A stretch of 64,000 nucleotides of DNA from Iamia sp035765045 (GCA_035765045.1 DASTYI010000085.1:38826-102825); one strand, 5' to 3'; shown: positions 21,793-30,471, numbered from the stretch's first letter. Program-made: numbers and translations. The notes: a model not told the origin generated them from the letters alone.

Positions 21793-23450
21793 GCGGGGGC
21801 CAGCAGGGCGCTCATGGCGTCGACCACGATCCGGCAGGCGGTGGCCACCTGCGCCGGGGCGAGGTGGGCCACACCCGCCGACCGGGCGTCGGCGCGGGCG
21901 CCGGGGGGCGGGAGCGAGCGGTCGCTGGCCAGCACGACGGCACCGAGGCCCACCGTCGACCCCCGGTCGGGCGCGGGCACGGCGGTCAGCGGGACGGCGA
22001 CGAGCGTCCGCCACGGCCCCGTCTCGTCGCCGGCCGCCACCGGGGCGACCACCGGTTGGCCGCTGAAGGCGGCCCGGGCCGCCGGGTCGGTGGCGTAGGC
22101 GTTGACCGCCAGCGGCTTGCGCCGGAACGACCAGTAGGCCCGGTGGCTGTAGGCGGAGGCGGCCACCAGGCGGAGCCCGTCGCGCCCCGGCGCCGGCGGA
22201 CCGTCGGGGCGGAACGGCGGGGGCATCCACAGGAACAGCCCGAGCCCCTCGCCGGCGAGGTGGGCGGCGAGGTCGGGGACGTCGGGCAGGTCGTCACCGA
22301 GGGCGAGGAGGCTCTCGGCCCCGCTGCGGAGGACGACGGCGTCGAGCCGGGGCCGGATGGCGCGCAGCACCCCGTCGAGGGCGTCGCTGGCCGCCGCCAG
22401 CTGGGCCCCGCTCGGCTCCGACCCGTCGACCGGCCAGCCGACGGCCCGGTGGGCGACCTCCAGCGCCCGGGCCAGCCGGAACCGGTGGCGCAGCCCGGTG
22501 GCCGGGTCCGGGTCCCGGTACCGGTCGGGCTCGCTGACGGCCAGCTCGAGCTCGATCATCAGCTGGCCGACCTGGCCGTAGCCGTCGAGCGGCACGACCT
22601 CGACGCCGAAGACGTCGTGGAGGTAGGCGCCCCGCTCGGCGGCGTAGCGCTCGGCCTGGGCGGGGGTGGCGCTGTCGGCGACGGCCCCGGCGACCGAGAC
22701 GACGAAGACCCGGCCGGCGTGCTCGGGGTCGGCGGCGGCCAGCGCCCCGACGAGGTTGGGGTCGGTGAGGCCGAGCCCGACGCAGAGCACGAGGTCGGCC
22801 TCGGCCATCATCCGCCGCAGGTCGGCCTGGACCCGGGCCCCCTCCCGGTGGAACTGGTCCTCGGTGACGACGATCGGCCCGAGCACCGCCTCGGGGTCAC
22901 GGCCGAGGTAGCCGTGGAGGTGGTGGATCGGCAGCACGGGGTCGGCCGGGGCGGCGAAGGCGTCCCACCACGGCCCGGCGTCGTCGAGGGCGCAGGGCAC
23001 CGGCCGCAGCCCCGAGGTCCGGGCCGCCGCCTCCAGCAGGTCGTCGTAGTTGGTGGTGGCCAGGGCGATCGAGCGGTCGCCACGGGCGGCGACGAGGTCG
23101 ACGATCCGCTGGGCGAGGTAGGTGCTCGGCAGCGGCGGCTGGTCGTCGTAGAGGGCGGCGGCGACGGCGGCGTAGTCGGGCGAGCGGCCCCGCCCGGGCC
23201 GGCGGAGCAGCAGCCCGGCGGCGCGGGCCAGGTCGGCCTCGTTGGCCGGCACCAGGGGGGCCAGGGCGTCGTCACGGGCGGCGCGCTGCTGGGCGATCCG
23301 GGCGAGCAGGAGCGGCCAGGTCGGCAGCCCGGCGTCGGCGGTGACGCCGGCGCCGCAGAGGATCACGATGCGCCGCGCCGCGATCACCCCGTCGACCAGC
23401 CGCGCCAGCGCCGGGTTCTCGGTGAGCGACAGCGCGGGCCTACCCAGCAC
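21789..23450 (-). CDS. SIR2-family NAD-binding protein with C-terminal GAF-like domain
   Basis: The 553-residue protein has an N-terminal SIR2-like Rossmann domain: LCGAGVTADAGLPTW at 31-45, ATTNYDDLLEAA at 131-142, IHHLHGYLG at 175-183 with the catalytic-type His, and VLCVGLGLTDPN at 221-232. These features match defence-associated SIR2 NADases more than protein deacetylases; the zinc cysteines are absent. Residues 300-375 are helical. Residues 380-520 (LRLVAASAYSH, AFSGQPVVAPV, WRTLVAVPL, GLGAVVLASD) read as a GAF-like sensor. The start is GTG 23450, with GAGGA 7 nt upstream. Function is inferred as a sensor-NADase, possibly anti-phage; the GAF call is by pattern only. Confidence 0.8.
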   Translation of the reverse strand: MLGRPALSLTENPALARLVDGVIAARRIVILCGAGVTADAGLPTWPLLLARIAQQRAARDDALAPLVPANEADLARAAGLLLRRPGRGRSPDYAAVAAALYDDQPPLPSTYLAQRIVDLVAARGDRSIALATTNYDDLLEAAARTSGLRPVPCALDDAGPWWDAFAAPADPVLPIHHLHGYLGRDPEAVLGPIVVTEDQFHREGARVQADLRRMMAEADLVLCVGLGLTDPNLVGALAAADPEHAGRVFVVSVAGAVADSATPAQAERYAAERGAYLHDVFGVEVVPLDGYGQVGQLMIELELAVSEPDRYRDPDPATGLRHRFRLARALEVAHRAVGWPVDGSEPSGAQLAAASDALDGVLRAIRPRLDAVVLRSGAESLLALGDDLPDVPDLAAHLAGEGLGLFLWMPPPFRPDGPPAPGRDGLRLVAASAYSHRAYWSFRRKPLAVNAYATDPAARAAFSGQPVVAPVAAGDETGPWRTLVAVPLTAVPAPDRGSTVGLGAVVLASDRSLPPPGARADARSAGVAHLAPAQVATACRIVVDAMSALLAPA

Positions 23451-23636
23451 GCGCCGTCCTCGCGTCGCACGGTCCGGTGCTCGTGGCGCTTCCCCTGGTG
23501 TGACGTGTCGTCCGGCACGTCCATGGTGCGCCAGCCGCCCTTGCCGACGGTGCGCGACACCCGCCGCGGGTGCCGGATCGCTAGCCTCCGGCCGCACCCC
23601 GGGGCGGGCCCGGGGCGACGACGGAGGGACATCACC

Positions 23637-24014
23637 ATGCGTGACCGCACGATCTCGCGCCGCCTGCTCGGCCTGCTGGCCGGGCTCCTGGTGGCGGGGG
23701 CGACGCTCATCGGCCCGGCCCAGCCGGCCTCGGCCGGCCACGTGGCGGACTTCTCGGCCGTGCCGTTCGGGAGCTGGGGCGGGGCCTGGGGCAGCAGCCA
23801 CTACCGCTGGAAGCTGGACTACAACGCCTGGAGCCCGTGGGGCGACGTCCGGGCCCTCGGGACCACCTGCCAGGAGTGGGAGACCCAGGCGGAGGTCGAG
23901 TGGATCATCGGCCTCAGCACGGAGTGGAACTGGGGCATCCAGGTCATCCTCCCCAACGGCACCAACCCGCCGATCTTCCGCTACTTCATCTGCAAGGGGT
24001 TCGGCCCCGTGTGA
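23637..24014 (+). CDS. Secreted Trp-rich hypothetical protein
   Basis: The 125-residue precursor has a clear Sec signal. RRLLGLLAGLLVAGATLIGPAQP follows positive residues, with an A-S-A cleavage site near residue 33. The mature part of about 92 residues is rich in Trp and Tyr (GSWGGAWGSSHYRWKLDYNAWSPWGD) and holds two cysteines that could pair. GGAGGGACATCACC precedes the ATG. No family is recognised. It stands alone on the plus strand between the SIR2-GAF and cyclase genes. Confidence 0.75.
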   Translation: MRDRTISRRLLGLLAGLLVAGATLIGPAQPASAGHVADFSAVPFGSWGGAWGSSHYRWKLDYNAWSPWGDVRALGTTCQEWETQAEVEWIIGLSTEWNWGIQVILPNGTNPPIFRYFICKGFGPV

Positions 24015-24070
24015 CGGGTGCCCCGGCGGGTTCGTCGTCGGGGCGCGGGCCGGTGGGCCATGATCGGGCC

Positions 24071-24682
24071 ATGGGCGTGTCAGGAGAGGACGAGGCGGAC
24101 CGGGCCCGCTTCGGCCGCGGCACCGAACGACCCGAGGACCTGCCCCCGGCCGCCGGGCCCATCGCCGTCGACCGCACCTTCGCCTTCGTCGACCTGTCCG
24201 GCTTCACCGCCTTCATCGAGGACGACGGGGTCGCCGCCGCCGTCGAGATGCTGGCCCTGTTCCGCCTGGGCGCCTCGGAGGTCACCGCCCGGCGCGGCGT
24301 CCGGGTGGCCAAGTGGCTGGGCGACGGGGCCATGCTCGTCGGCGTCCAGGCCGGCCCCACCGTCGCCGCCGTGGCCGAGCTGATGGCCCGGGTCGGCGTC
24401 ACCTCGCAGCTCCAGCTCCGGGCCGGGGTGTCGCGGGGCGGCGTGATCCTGTTCCAGGGCGACGACTACATCGGCCGGGCGGTCAACATCGCCGCCCGGC
24501 TCTGCGACGTGGCCCGGCCGGGCGAGATGCTGGCCACACCCCGGGTCGCGGCCGAGGCGCCCGACTGGGTCCGCCGGCTCGACACCCGCAGCGTCGAGCT
24601 GCGCGGCGTGGGCCAGGTCGACGGGGTGTGCGCCCTGGGGCTGGCCGAGGACGTGCACCTGCCCCCGGTCCCGCCGGTCTAG
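24071..24682 (+). CDS. Class III adenylate/guanylate cyclase domain protein
   Basis: The 203-residue protein is almost entirely one cyclase homology domain. FAFVDLSGFTAFIED carries the first metal Asp, VAKWLGDGAMLVG the K and second Asp, and YIGRAVNIAARLCD the N-x-x-x-R transition-state pair. So the metal and transition-state residues all appear present, and it may make cAMP. No receptor or membrane domain is attached. It could instead be a soluble domain responding to an unknown signal. It ends 1 bp before the stop of the converging lipoprotein gene. Confidence 0.88.
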   Translation: MGVSGEDEADRARFGRGTERPEDLPPAAGPIAVDRTFAFVDLSGFTAFIEDDGVAAAVEMLALFRLGASEVTARRGVRVAKWLGDGAMLVGVQAGPTVAAVAELMARVGVTSQLQLRAGVSRGGVILFQGDDYIGRAVNIAARLCDVARPGEMLATPRVAAEAPDWVRRLDTRSVELRGVGQVDGVCALGLAEDVHLPPVPPV

Positions 24683-25924
24683 TCAGCCGATCACGACCAC
24701 CTGGCCGCCCCAGGCGAGGGCGATCACGTGGTTGCCCACGGCGAGGCCCTGCTGGCGGGAGCGCGAGATGTTGGCGACGTCGAAGACCCCGAGCAGGACC
24801 CGGCGGGTCACCTTGCCGCTGGCCACCCCCACGCCGACCAGCTCGGCGGTGAGCCCGTCGCCGGGGTGGGGCACGTCGCCGGCGATCACGGCGAAGGCGG
24901 TGTCGTCGGCCACGATCGGCGACATGCGGACCATGGGGTGCTCGGAGGCCACCTCGGTGGTGAGCCGGGTCCGCCAGCGGCGCACCTTCCCGTCCACGGT
25001 CCAGTTCTCGAGGCTCGGCTCCAACCCGGCGACGATCATGTTCGACCGCCCGACCACCGGCACGTAGCGGGCGTCGACCGAACCGATGCGGGCGCCGGTG
25101 GCCTGGTCGAGGATGGCCACGGGCTCGTAGCCGCCCCGGCTCTCGGCCGCGTAGACCCGCCCGCCCCGCACGACGCCCTCGGCCTCGCCCCCGCCGTAGC
25201 AGCTGCCCTTCTGGTACCAGACCCGCTCGCCCCCGCTCCGCGTGGCGGCGTAGGTCGACCCGCAGATGCCGGGGAGGTAGATGACGTCGCCCGAGACCAT
25301 CGGCCGGGCCGAGGAGCCCGAGATCATCTCGAAGACCTCGAACCAGAGCACCCTGCCGGTGGCGGCGTCGAAGGCGGTCATCTCGGCCGAGGTGCCGTGG
25401 ACGACGGTGTAGACCCGGCCGGACGCGGCCACGGGGCCCATCGCCGAGGTGCCGGTGAGGTCGGCGTGCCAGCGCTCGGCCCCGGTCCTGAGGTCGAGGG
25501 CGGTCAGGCCCGACTCGTCGCCCTGGGCGAAGACCGTCGAGGTGGTGGCGGCGATGTGCAGCTCGTCGTCGTGGCCGACGAGGGTCTCCCACTCGACCTC
25601 GCCCGTCAGCCGGTCGAAGGCGATGACCCGGCTGGCGTTGCTGTCGTCGGGCTCGAGCCCGCCGTTGCCGTAGAAGGCGGGGACGATCACCAGCTCGTCC
25701 TTGATGACCGGCGTGCCGACCCCGCCCCGGTCGTCGCCCCCGGCCGACCAGCGCCAGCGGACGGTCGGGTCCGGCGCGATGCCCGTGGGCGACACCCCGG
25801 TGCCGGCCGGCCCGGTCTGCGGGTTCAGCTGCTGGGTGCCGTCCGGGTACGCCGGCAGGTCGCACCCCGCCAGCAGCACCGACAGCACGACCACGACCCC
25901 GGCAACCCCACCGATCCGCCTCAT
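24683..25924 (-). CDS. PQQ-like beta-propeller lipoprotein
   Basis: The 413-residue protein has a lipoprotein signal, with VVVVLSVLLAGC ending in the lipobox Cys21. The mature part has repeated propeller blades of the PQQ-like type: VIAFDRLTGEVEWE, LTALDLRTGAERW, MTAFDAATGRVLWFE and VAILDQATGARIG. Such proteins sit outside the cytoplasmic membrane as binding or scaffold modules. The aromatic and metal residues of real quinoprotein dehydrogenases are not evident, so it is probably non-enzymatic. TACGTT at 25936-25931 lies 6 nt before the ATG, pointing to a leaderless mRNA. Confidence 0.85.
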   Translation of the reverse strand: MRRIGGVAGVVVVLSVLLAGCDLPAYPDGTQQLNPQTGPAGTGVSPTGIAPDPTVRWRWSAGGDDRGGVGTPVIKDELVIVPAFYGNGGLEPDDSNASRVIAFDRLTGEVEWETLVGHDDELHIAATTSTVFAQGDESGLTALDLRTGAERWHADLTGTSAMGPVAASGRVYTVVHGTSAEMTAFDAATGRVLWFEVFEMISGSSARPMVSGDVIYLPGICGSTYAATRSGGERVWYQKGSCYGGGEAEGVVRGGRVYAAESRGGYEPVAILDQATGARIGSVDARYVPVVGRSNMIVAGLEPSLENWTVDGKVRRWRTRLTTEVASEHPMVRMSPIVADDTAFAVIAGDVPHPGDGLTAELVGVGVASGKVTRRVLLGVFDVANISRSRQQGLAVGNHVIALAWGGQVVVIG

Positions 25925-25975
25925 GCGCGCAACGTACGCCCCTGCACCCCGGCTGACCAGGGGCGACGTCGGACT

Positions 25976-26596
25976 TCACCCGATCGGATGAGCGCGGCCG
26001 GCCCGGGCCCGCTGGACCGCCTCGACCGCGCCGGCCAGCACCAGCGAGGCACCGATGCCGACGGCGATCCCGGCCAGCGGCCGCTCCTCGAAGGCCCGGC
26101 CGCCGAGGAAGCCGATCAGGGCGCTGGTCGAGGCCCACGTCGCCCCGGCCAGGGCGGTCACGGCGGTGAAGGTGCGGAGGCGGAGCCGCACCGACCCGGC
26201 GGCCAGCGTCGTCGCCGTCCGGCCCCCGGGGATGTAGCGGCTGACGACGAGCAGCGCCGGACCCCGGCGGCGGAGCAGGTCCTGCGCCCTCTCCAGGGCG
26301 ACCCGGCGCCGGGTGCGGCGGACGCCGGGGCGGTCGAGCCGGCCGCCGAGGCCGCGGCCCAGGGCGTAGGCCAGGTGGTCGCCGGCCAGGGCGCCGAGGC
26401 CGCCGGCGGCGATGACGAGCGCCAGGTCGGCGTCGCCGGTGGCGGCGATCACGCCCACCGAGATCACCGCGCTCTCGCTGGGGACGGCGGGGACGACCCC
26501 GTCGACGGCGGCCAGGGCGAAGAGCCCGAGGTACAGCCACGGCCCGGCCATCGGCGCCTCGGCCAGGTGCGTCAGCGCCTCGATCCACTCGAACAT
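25976..26596 (-). CDS. DedA/SNARE-associated family membrane protein
   Basis: The 206-residue integral membrane protein has the DedA pattern. An early FALAAVDGVVPAVPSESAVISVGVIAA contains the conserved P-x-x-E. Then come GALAGDHLAYALGRGLG and the basic VVSRYIPGGRTATTLAAGSVR, corresponding to the R-x-x-P-G-x-R motif. Two further hydrophobic segments follow. DedA proteins are thought to be lipid scramblases or flippases, including undecaprenyl phosphate translocases. TACGGT at 26608-26603 lies 6 nt before the ATG, so a leaderless transcript is likely. It is divergent from the nnaR-like gene. Confidence 0.9.
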   Translation of the reverse strand: MFEWIEALTHLAEAPMAGPWLYLGLFALAAVDGVVPAVPSESAVISVGVIAATGDADLALVIAAGGLGALAGDHLAYALGRGLGGRLDRPGVRRTRRRVALERAQDLLRRRGPALLVVSRYIPGGRTATTLAAGSVRLRLRTFTAVTALAGATWASTSALIGFLGGRAFEERPLAGIAVGIGASLVLAGAVEAVQRARAGRAHPIG

Positions 26597-26632
26597 GGGC
26601 GGACCGTACGGACGGCCGCCTGGAGCCGGCTT

Positions 26633-26670
26633 GGGACCGACTTGGAACGGGCCCGAAACGTCCCCGAAAC
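26633..26670 (+). promoter_or_regulatory. Four GlnR/NnaR-like half-sites at 11-bp spacing
   Basis: GGGAC (26633), GGAAC (26644), GAAAC (26655) and GAAAC (26666) follow each other at exactly 11-bp intervals, 23 bp before the regulator start at 26693. The actinobacterial GlnR box alternates GTnAC and GaAAC with 6-bp spacers, the same geometry. This suggests nitrogen control by GlnR, autoregulation by the winged-helix domain of the product, or both. Confidence 0.65.
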
Positions 26671-26692
26671 CCCCGCCGGCCAGCCTCGGCGG

Positions 26693-27799
26693 ATGCTGGC
26701 GCCCCTGGCCGGGTTCACCGTCGGGGTCACCGCCGACCGCCGGGCCGACGAGCAGGCCGAGCTGCTCCGCCGCCGGGGCGCCGAGGTCGTCCACGGCCCG
26801 GTGATCCGCACCCTCCCGCTGACCGACGGGGCCGCCCTGGCCGCCGCCACCGAGGCGGTGATCGCCACCCCGCCCGACACCCTGGTCGCCCTGACCGGGC
26901 TCGGCGTGCGCTCCTGGTTCGAGGCCGCCGACGGCCACGACCGGGGCGACGCCCTGCGGGCCGCCCTGCGCGACGCCACCGTGGTCGCCCGGGGCCCCAA
27001 GGCGGCCGGGGCGCTCGCCACCGCCGGCCTCGACGCCGCCTGGCGGGCGCCGGGCGAGAGCAGCGCCGAGGTCGCCCGCCACCTCGGCACCGACCTGGCC
27101 GGCCGGCGCATCGCCGTCCAGCGCGACGGGGCCGCCGAGCCCGAGCTGGCCGAGCGGCTGGCCGCCGCCGGGGCCGACGTCGTCGACGTCCCCGTCTACC
27201 GCTGGGTGCTCCCCGACGACCTCGGGCCGGCGGCCTCGCTGGTGGCGGCGCTCGCCGACGGCGCCCTCGACGCCGTGACCTTCACCAGCGCGGCGGCCAT
27301 CTCCAACCTCTTCGCCGTCGCCGCCGACGCCGGGGGCGACGCCCTGGTCGCCGCCGTCCGGGCCGCCCTCCTCGGCCCCGTCCTCCCCGTCTGCGTCGGG
27401 CCCGTCAGCGCCGCCCGGCTGGCCGCCCACGGCGTCGACCGGCGGGTCCACCCGGCCCGCTGGCGGCTGGGCCCGATGGTCCGCTGCCTGGCCGAGGCGC
27501 TCGCCACCCGGCGCCGGGTCGTGGCCCTCGCCGGCGGCGACGCCGTCGTCCAGGGCACGGCGGTGGCCGTCGGCCAGGAGGTGATCGCCCTGAGCCGGCG
27601 GGAGGCCCAGCTGCTGACCGCCCTGGCCGACGCCGGCGGCGCCGTGGTGGCCAAGGACCGCCTGGCCCGGACGGTGTGGGAGCCGGGCACCGACCCCCAC
27701 GTGGTCGAGGTGACGGTGGCCCGGCTCCGCCGCCGGCTCGGCCCGGCCGGGGAGGCGCTGCGGACCGTCCCCCGCCGGGGCTACCGCCTGGCCGGCTGA
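26693..27799 (+). CDS. nnaR: HemD-like/winged-helix regulator of nitrate-nitrite assimilation (NnaR-like)
   Basis: The 368-residue fusion has an N-terminal uroporphyrinogen-III synthase-like domain (residues 1-260: FTVGVTADRRADEQAELLRRRGAEV, VALTGLGVRSW, VTFTSAAAISNLFAVA). A C-terminal OmpR-type winged helix follows (ALSRREAQLLTALADAGGAVVAKDRLARTVW, HVVEVTVARLRRRLG, RTVPRRGYRLAG). This is the architecture of Streptomyces NnaR, which regulates nitrate/nitrite assimilation genes. The nitrite channel and nitrite/sulfite reductase next door fit that role. It may bind a tetrapyrrole linked to the siroheme of the reductase. It overlaps the FNT gene end by 19 bp, convergently. Confidence 0.88.
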   Translation: MLAPLAGFTVGVTADRRADEQAELLRRRGAEVVHGPVIRTLPLTDGAALAAATEAVIATPPDTLVALTGLGVRSWFEAADGHDRGDALRAALRDATVVARGPKAAGALATAGLDAAWRAPGESSAEVARHLGTDLAGRRIAVQRDGAAEPELAERLAAAGADVVDVPVYRWVLPDDLGPAASLVAALADGALDAVTFTSAAAISNLFAVAADAGGDALVAAVRAALLGPVLPVCVGPVSAARLAAHGVDRRVHPARWRLGPMVRCLAEALATRRRVVALAGGDAVVQGTAVAVGQEVIALSRREAQLLTALADAGGAVVAKDRLARTVWEPGTDPHVVEVTVARLRRRLGPAGEALRTVPRRGYRLAG

Positions 27800-28605
27800 A
27801 GGGCGCCGCCCACCGCCGTCGAGGCCTCCTCCCGCGGGGTGGCCGGGCGCCCGATCCAGGCGTAGCCGAGGCCGACGATCAGCCCGCCGCCGACGACGTT
27901 GCCGGGCACGGTCCAGAGCAGGTTGCGGGCCAGCTCGCCGGCGGTGGCGCTGCCCTCGAGGATGCCGAGGCCGAAGATCGTCATGTTGGCGATCGAGTGC
28001 TCGAAGCCCGAGCCGATGAAGGCGAGCAGCGCCCACCACAGGACGATCGCCTTGGCCGCGTCGGACTGGACCCGGCTCGCCATCCACAGCCCGAGGCAGA
28101 CCAGCAGGTTGCAGAGGACCGAGCGCCAGAACAGCTGGGGCCCGGCGGCCGCCGCCTTGGCGTCGGTGACGGTGGCGATCAGGTCGGCCCCGGGGCCGGT
28201 CATGGTGCCGCCCCCGTGGACGACGGCGGCCAGCGCCAGCGACCCGACCAGGTTGCCCACCAGCGAGGCGCCCCAGACGCCGGCCAGGTCGCCGGCCCGG
28301 ACGGTGCGGGCCCGCAGGCCCTGGAGCATGACCATGGCGTTGCCGGTGAACAGCTCGGCCCCGGCGAAGACGACGAGGGTCAGGGCCACGCCGAAGACGG
28401 CGGCCTGGACCAGCTTGGTGGCGGCCGCGCCGGTGGCGGCCAGCGGCGCCGACACGCTGATCAGCAGGACGACGGCGATGCCGACGTAGGCGCCGGCCAG
28501 CGCCGAGCTGGCCAGGTAGCGGAGCGGGCTGGCCCGCAGCGCCGACGCCTTGGTGGCGGCCAGCGCACCGGCGTCGTCGAGGGCAGCAGGGACGGGGATG
28601 GGCAC
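27781..28605 (-). CDS. Formate/nitrite transporter family channel (NirC-like)
   Basis: The 274-residue membrane protein of the FNT family has about six hydrophobic helices. Family motifs are VFAGAELFTGNAMVM (the pore loop G-A-E-L-F-T-G-N), GNLVGSLALAAVV and AFIGSGFEHSIANMTIF, with the central channel His in the FEHSIANM segment. It forms pentameric anion channels for formate or nitrite. It lies 30 bp after the nitrite/sulfite reductase gene in the same operon, which argues for nitrite import. It has no separate promoter. Confidence 0.92.
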   Translation of the reverse strand: MPIPVPAALDDAGALAATKASALRASPLRYLASSALAGAYVGIAVVLLISVSAPLAATGAAATKLVQAAVFGVALTLVVFAGAELFTGNAMVMLQGLRARTVRAGDLAGVWGASLVGNLVGSLALAAVVHGGGTMTGPGADLIATVTDAKAAAAGPQLFWRSVLCNLLVCLGLWMASRVQSDAAKAIVLWWALLAFIGSGFEHSIANMTIFGLGILEGSATAGELARNLLWTVPGNVVGGGLIVGLGYAWIGRPATPREEASTAVGGALQPARR

Positions 28606-28635
28606 GGGAGTCTCCTTGTCGTGGATCTGCGAGCG

Positions 28636-30288
28636 TCAGGCGGGGGCGAGGACGGCGGTCTCGGTGGGCTCGGGCCCGGTGGCCCAGCGGTCCTCGAGGA
28701 CGGCTTCGAGGGTGGCGGCGAAGGCGTCGATCCCCAGGCGGGCGACGGTGGCCGAGAGCGACTCGCTCCCGTGGCGGTGGGCCTCCCACGTGCCGATCAC
28801 GGCGTCGATCACGGCCGGGGCGTCGTCGGCGGCCATCCGCCCGACCACCTCGCCCACCCGCCCGCGGCTCAGGTCGGCCCCGAGGAACAGGTGGTAGCCG
28901 AGCCGGGTGGCGCCGCCCATGCGGACCTTGGTGCCGGCCAGGCCGATGTCGCCGGCCTGGTGCTGGGCGCAGCTGTTGGGGCAGCCCGACACGTGGACCC
29001 GGAGCGAGCTGTTGCGGCGCAGCCCGGGGGTGGCCAGGAGCCGGCGCCCGTCGTCGGGGGCGGGGGCGATGCCGAGGGCGCAGACCGACGACCCGGTGCA
29101 GGCCCGCACGGCGGCGTCGGCCGACTCGCCGAGGAAGGCCAGGCCCCGGGCGGCGACGGCGGCGCGGACGGCGGCGACCTCGTCGACCCGGACGTTGCGG
29201 AGCACGACGTCCTGGTCGCGCCCGAGGACGAGGAAGCCGTCGGCGTGGCGGTCGGCCAGATCGGCGATCAGCTCCAGCTCGGACCGGTTGGTGTCGCCCA
29301 GCGGGAGGGCGATCGTCACCGAGGCGAGGCCGGGCTCACGCTGGGGGCGCACGCCCGCCGACCACCCGCCCGCGGGCCGGCGGCGGATGGCGGCGGCCCG
29401 GTCACCGGGCTCCAGCAGCGCCACCGGGGCCGGCGCCGGGTGGCCCTTCCCCCGCTCGAGGGCGAAGGCGCCCTCCCACGCGGCGCGGAAGGCGGCCTCG
29501 CCCATGGCCTCGATGCAGAACTTCATCCGCCCCCTGGCCGGCCGCTCCAGGTCGCCGTGGGCGACGAAGACCTCGGCCAGGGCCAGGGCGGCGGCGAGGG
29601 CGTCGGTCCGGGGGACGAACGGGCACAGCTCGATGGCCAGGCTCGGGGCCTTGCCCAGGCTGCCGCCGGCGAAGAGGCGGTAGCCGGGCACCCCGTCGAC
29701 CACCTCGGAGACGAAGGCGGCATCGTTGACCAGGGCGTCCTCGCGGCACCGGGGCGAGCCGCCGAAGGCCATGTTGATCCGGCTCGGGAGGACCCGGTTG
29801 AGCTCGGCCGAGCGGGCGACGATCGCCTGGCTGGCGGCCATGGCGTCGGGGAAGCAGTCGAAGGGCTCGTCGAGGGCGACGCCGGCGTCCTCGGAGCACA
29901 TGACGTTGCGCAGCGTGTGGCCGCAGGCCGACCGGGTCGAGAGGCCGGCCCGCTCCAGGTCGGCCAGCAGGTCCCGCACCACCCGGTCCTCGACCCAGTG
30001 CAGCTCGACGTTCTGGCGGGTCGTCAGGTGGACCCAGTCCGAGCCGTGGCGGGCCGCCAACCGGGCGATGGCCCGGGCCTGGGCGGTGGGCAGGACGCCG
30101 CCGGGGATGCGGATCCGCACCATGAAGACGTGGTCCTGGAGCTGGGTGCACACCCCCCACGTCTTGAGCGCGTAGCGGTCCTCGGGCGTCAGCCAGCCGT
30201 CGCCCTCCTCGGCCAGGCGGTCGAGGTCGACGGGGAGGCCAGCGGCCTTGGCGGAGGGGATGTCGGGGGCAGCCACGGGCGCCACCAT
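28636..30288 (-). CDS. Ferredoxin-dependent nitrite/sulfite reductase (siroheme, 4Fe-4S)
   Basis: The 550-residue enzyme reduces nitrite to ammonium, or sulfite to sulfide, by six electrons. The siroheme/cluster motif is split as CTGSSVCALGIA (C-x5-C) and VHVSGCPNSCAQHQAGDIG (C-x3-C). Ferredoxin-like half-domains are seen as QDHVFMVRIRIPGGVLP and SRINMAFGGSPRC. The latter resembles the siroheme-binding region that precedes the cluster. Gene context with an NnaR-like regulator and an FNT channel makes nitrite the better guess. It is the first gene of the operon with the FNT channel. A GTCAC-N6-CTCAC pair lies in its upstream region. Confidence 0.92.
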   Translation of the reverse strand: MVAPVAAPDIPSAKAAGLPVDLDRLAEEGDGWLTPEDRYALKTWGVCTQLQDHVFMVRIRIPGGVLPTAQARAIARLAARHGSDWVHLTTRQNVELHWVEDRVVRDLLADLERAGLSTRSACGHTLRNVMCSEDAGVALDEPFDCFPDAMAASQAIVARSAELNRVLPSRINMAFGGSPRCREDALVNDAAFVSEVVDGVPGYRLFAGGSLGKAPSLAIELCPFVPRTDALAAALALAEVFVAHGDLERPARGRMKFCIEAMGEAAFRAAWEGAFALERGKGHPAPAPVALLEPGDRAAAIRRRPAGGWSAGVRPQREPGLASVTIALPLGDTNRSELELIADLADRHADGFLVLGRDQDVVLRNVRVDEVAAVRAAVAARGLAFLGESADAAVRACTGSSVCALGIAPAPDDGRRLLATPGLRRNSSLRVHVSGCPNSCAQHQAGDIGLAGTKVRMGGATRLGYHLFLGADLSRGRVGEVVGRMAADDAPAVIDAVIGTWEAHRHGSESLSATVARLGIDAFAATLEAVLEDRWATGPEPTETAVLAPA

Positions 30289-30370
30289 GCGGTCGGCGCG
30301 TTGCCTCCGGCGGTCGGGCCGGTTGCCACCCCGTCACGGCTCGCTCACGTCCGCCGACCCCCGCTGTGAG

Positions 30371-30421
30371 CGTTCTGTCAACCCCCGTGGACCTCCACGG
30401 TCCATGGGGATGGACAGAACG
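30371..30421. repeat. 51-bp imperfect hairpin between divergent genes
   Basis: CGTTCTGTC (30371-30379) pairs with GACAGAACG (30413-30421), and an inner CCCCCGTGGAC/GGTCCATGGGG pairs with small mismatches. It sits in the 183-bp spacer between the nitrite reductase (minus) and Ku (plus) starts. It is similar in size to the gene-end hairpins of this window but lies in a divergent promoter region. Confidence 0.5.
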
Positions 30422-30471
30422 GCGTTGCGGGCAGGGGTGCATCTGCACGACCTGCGGGGGAGAATGGCGGG

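Noticed and set aside
30333..30348. GTCAC-N6-CTCAC before the nitrite reductase as a GlnR box
   Set aside because: It is only two half-sites, the second a poor match, in a GC-rich region. It is noted as weak support but not called as a feature.
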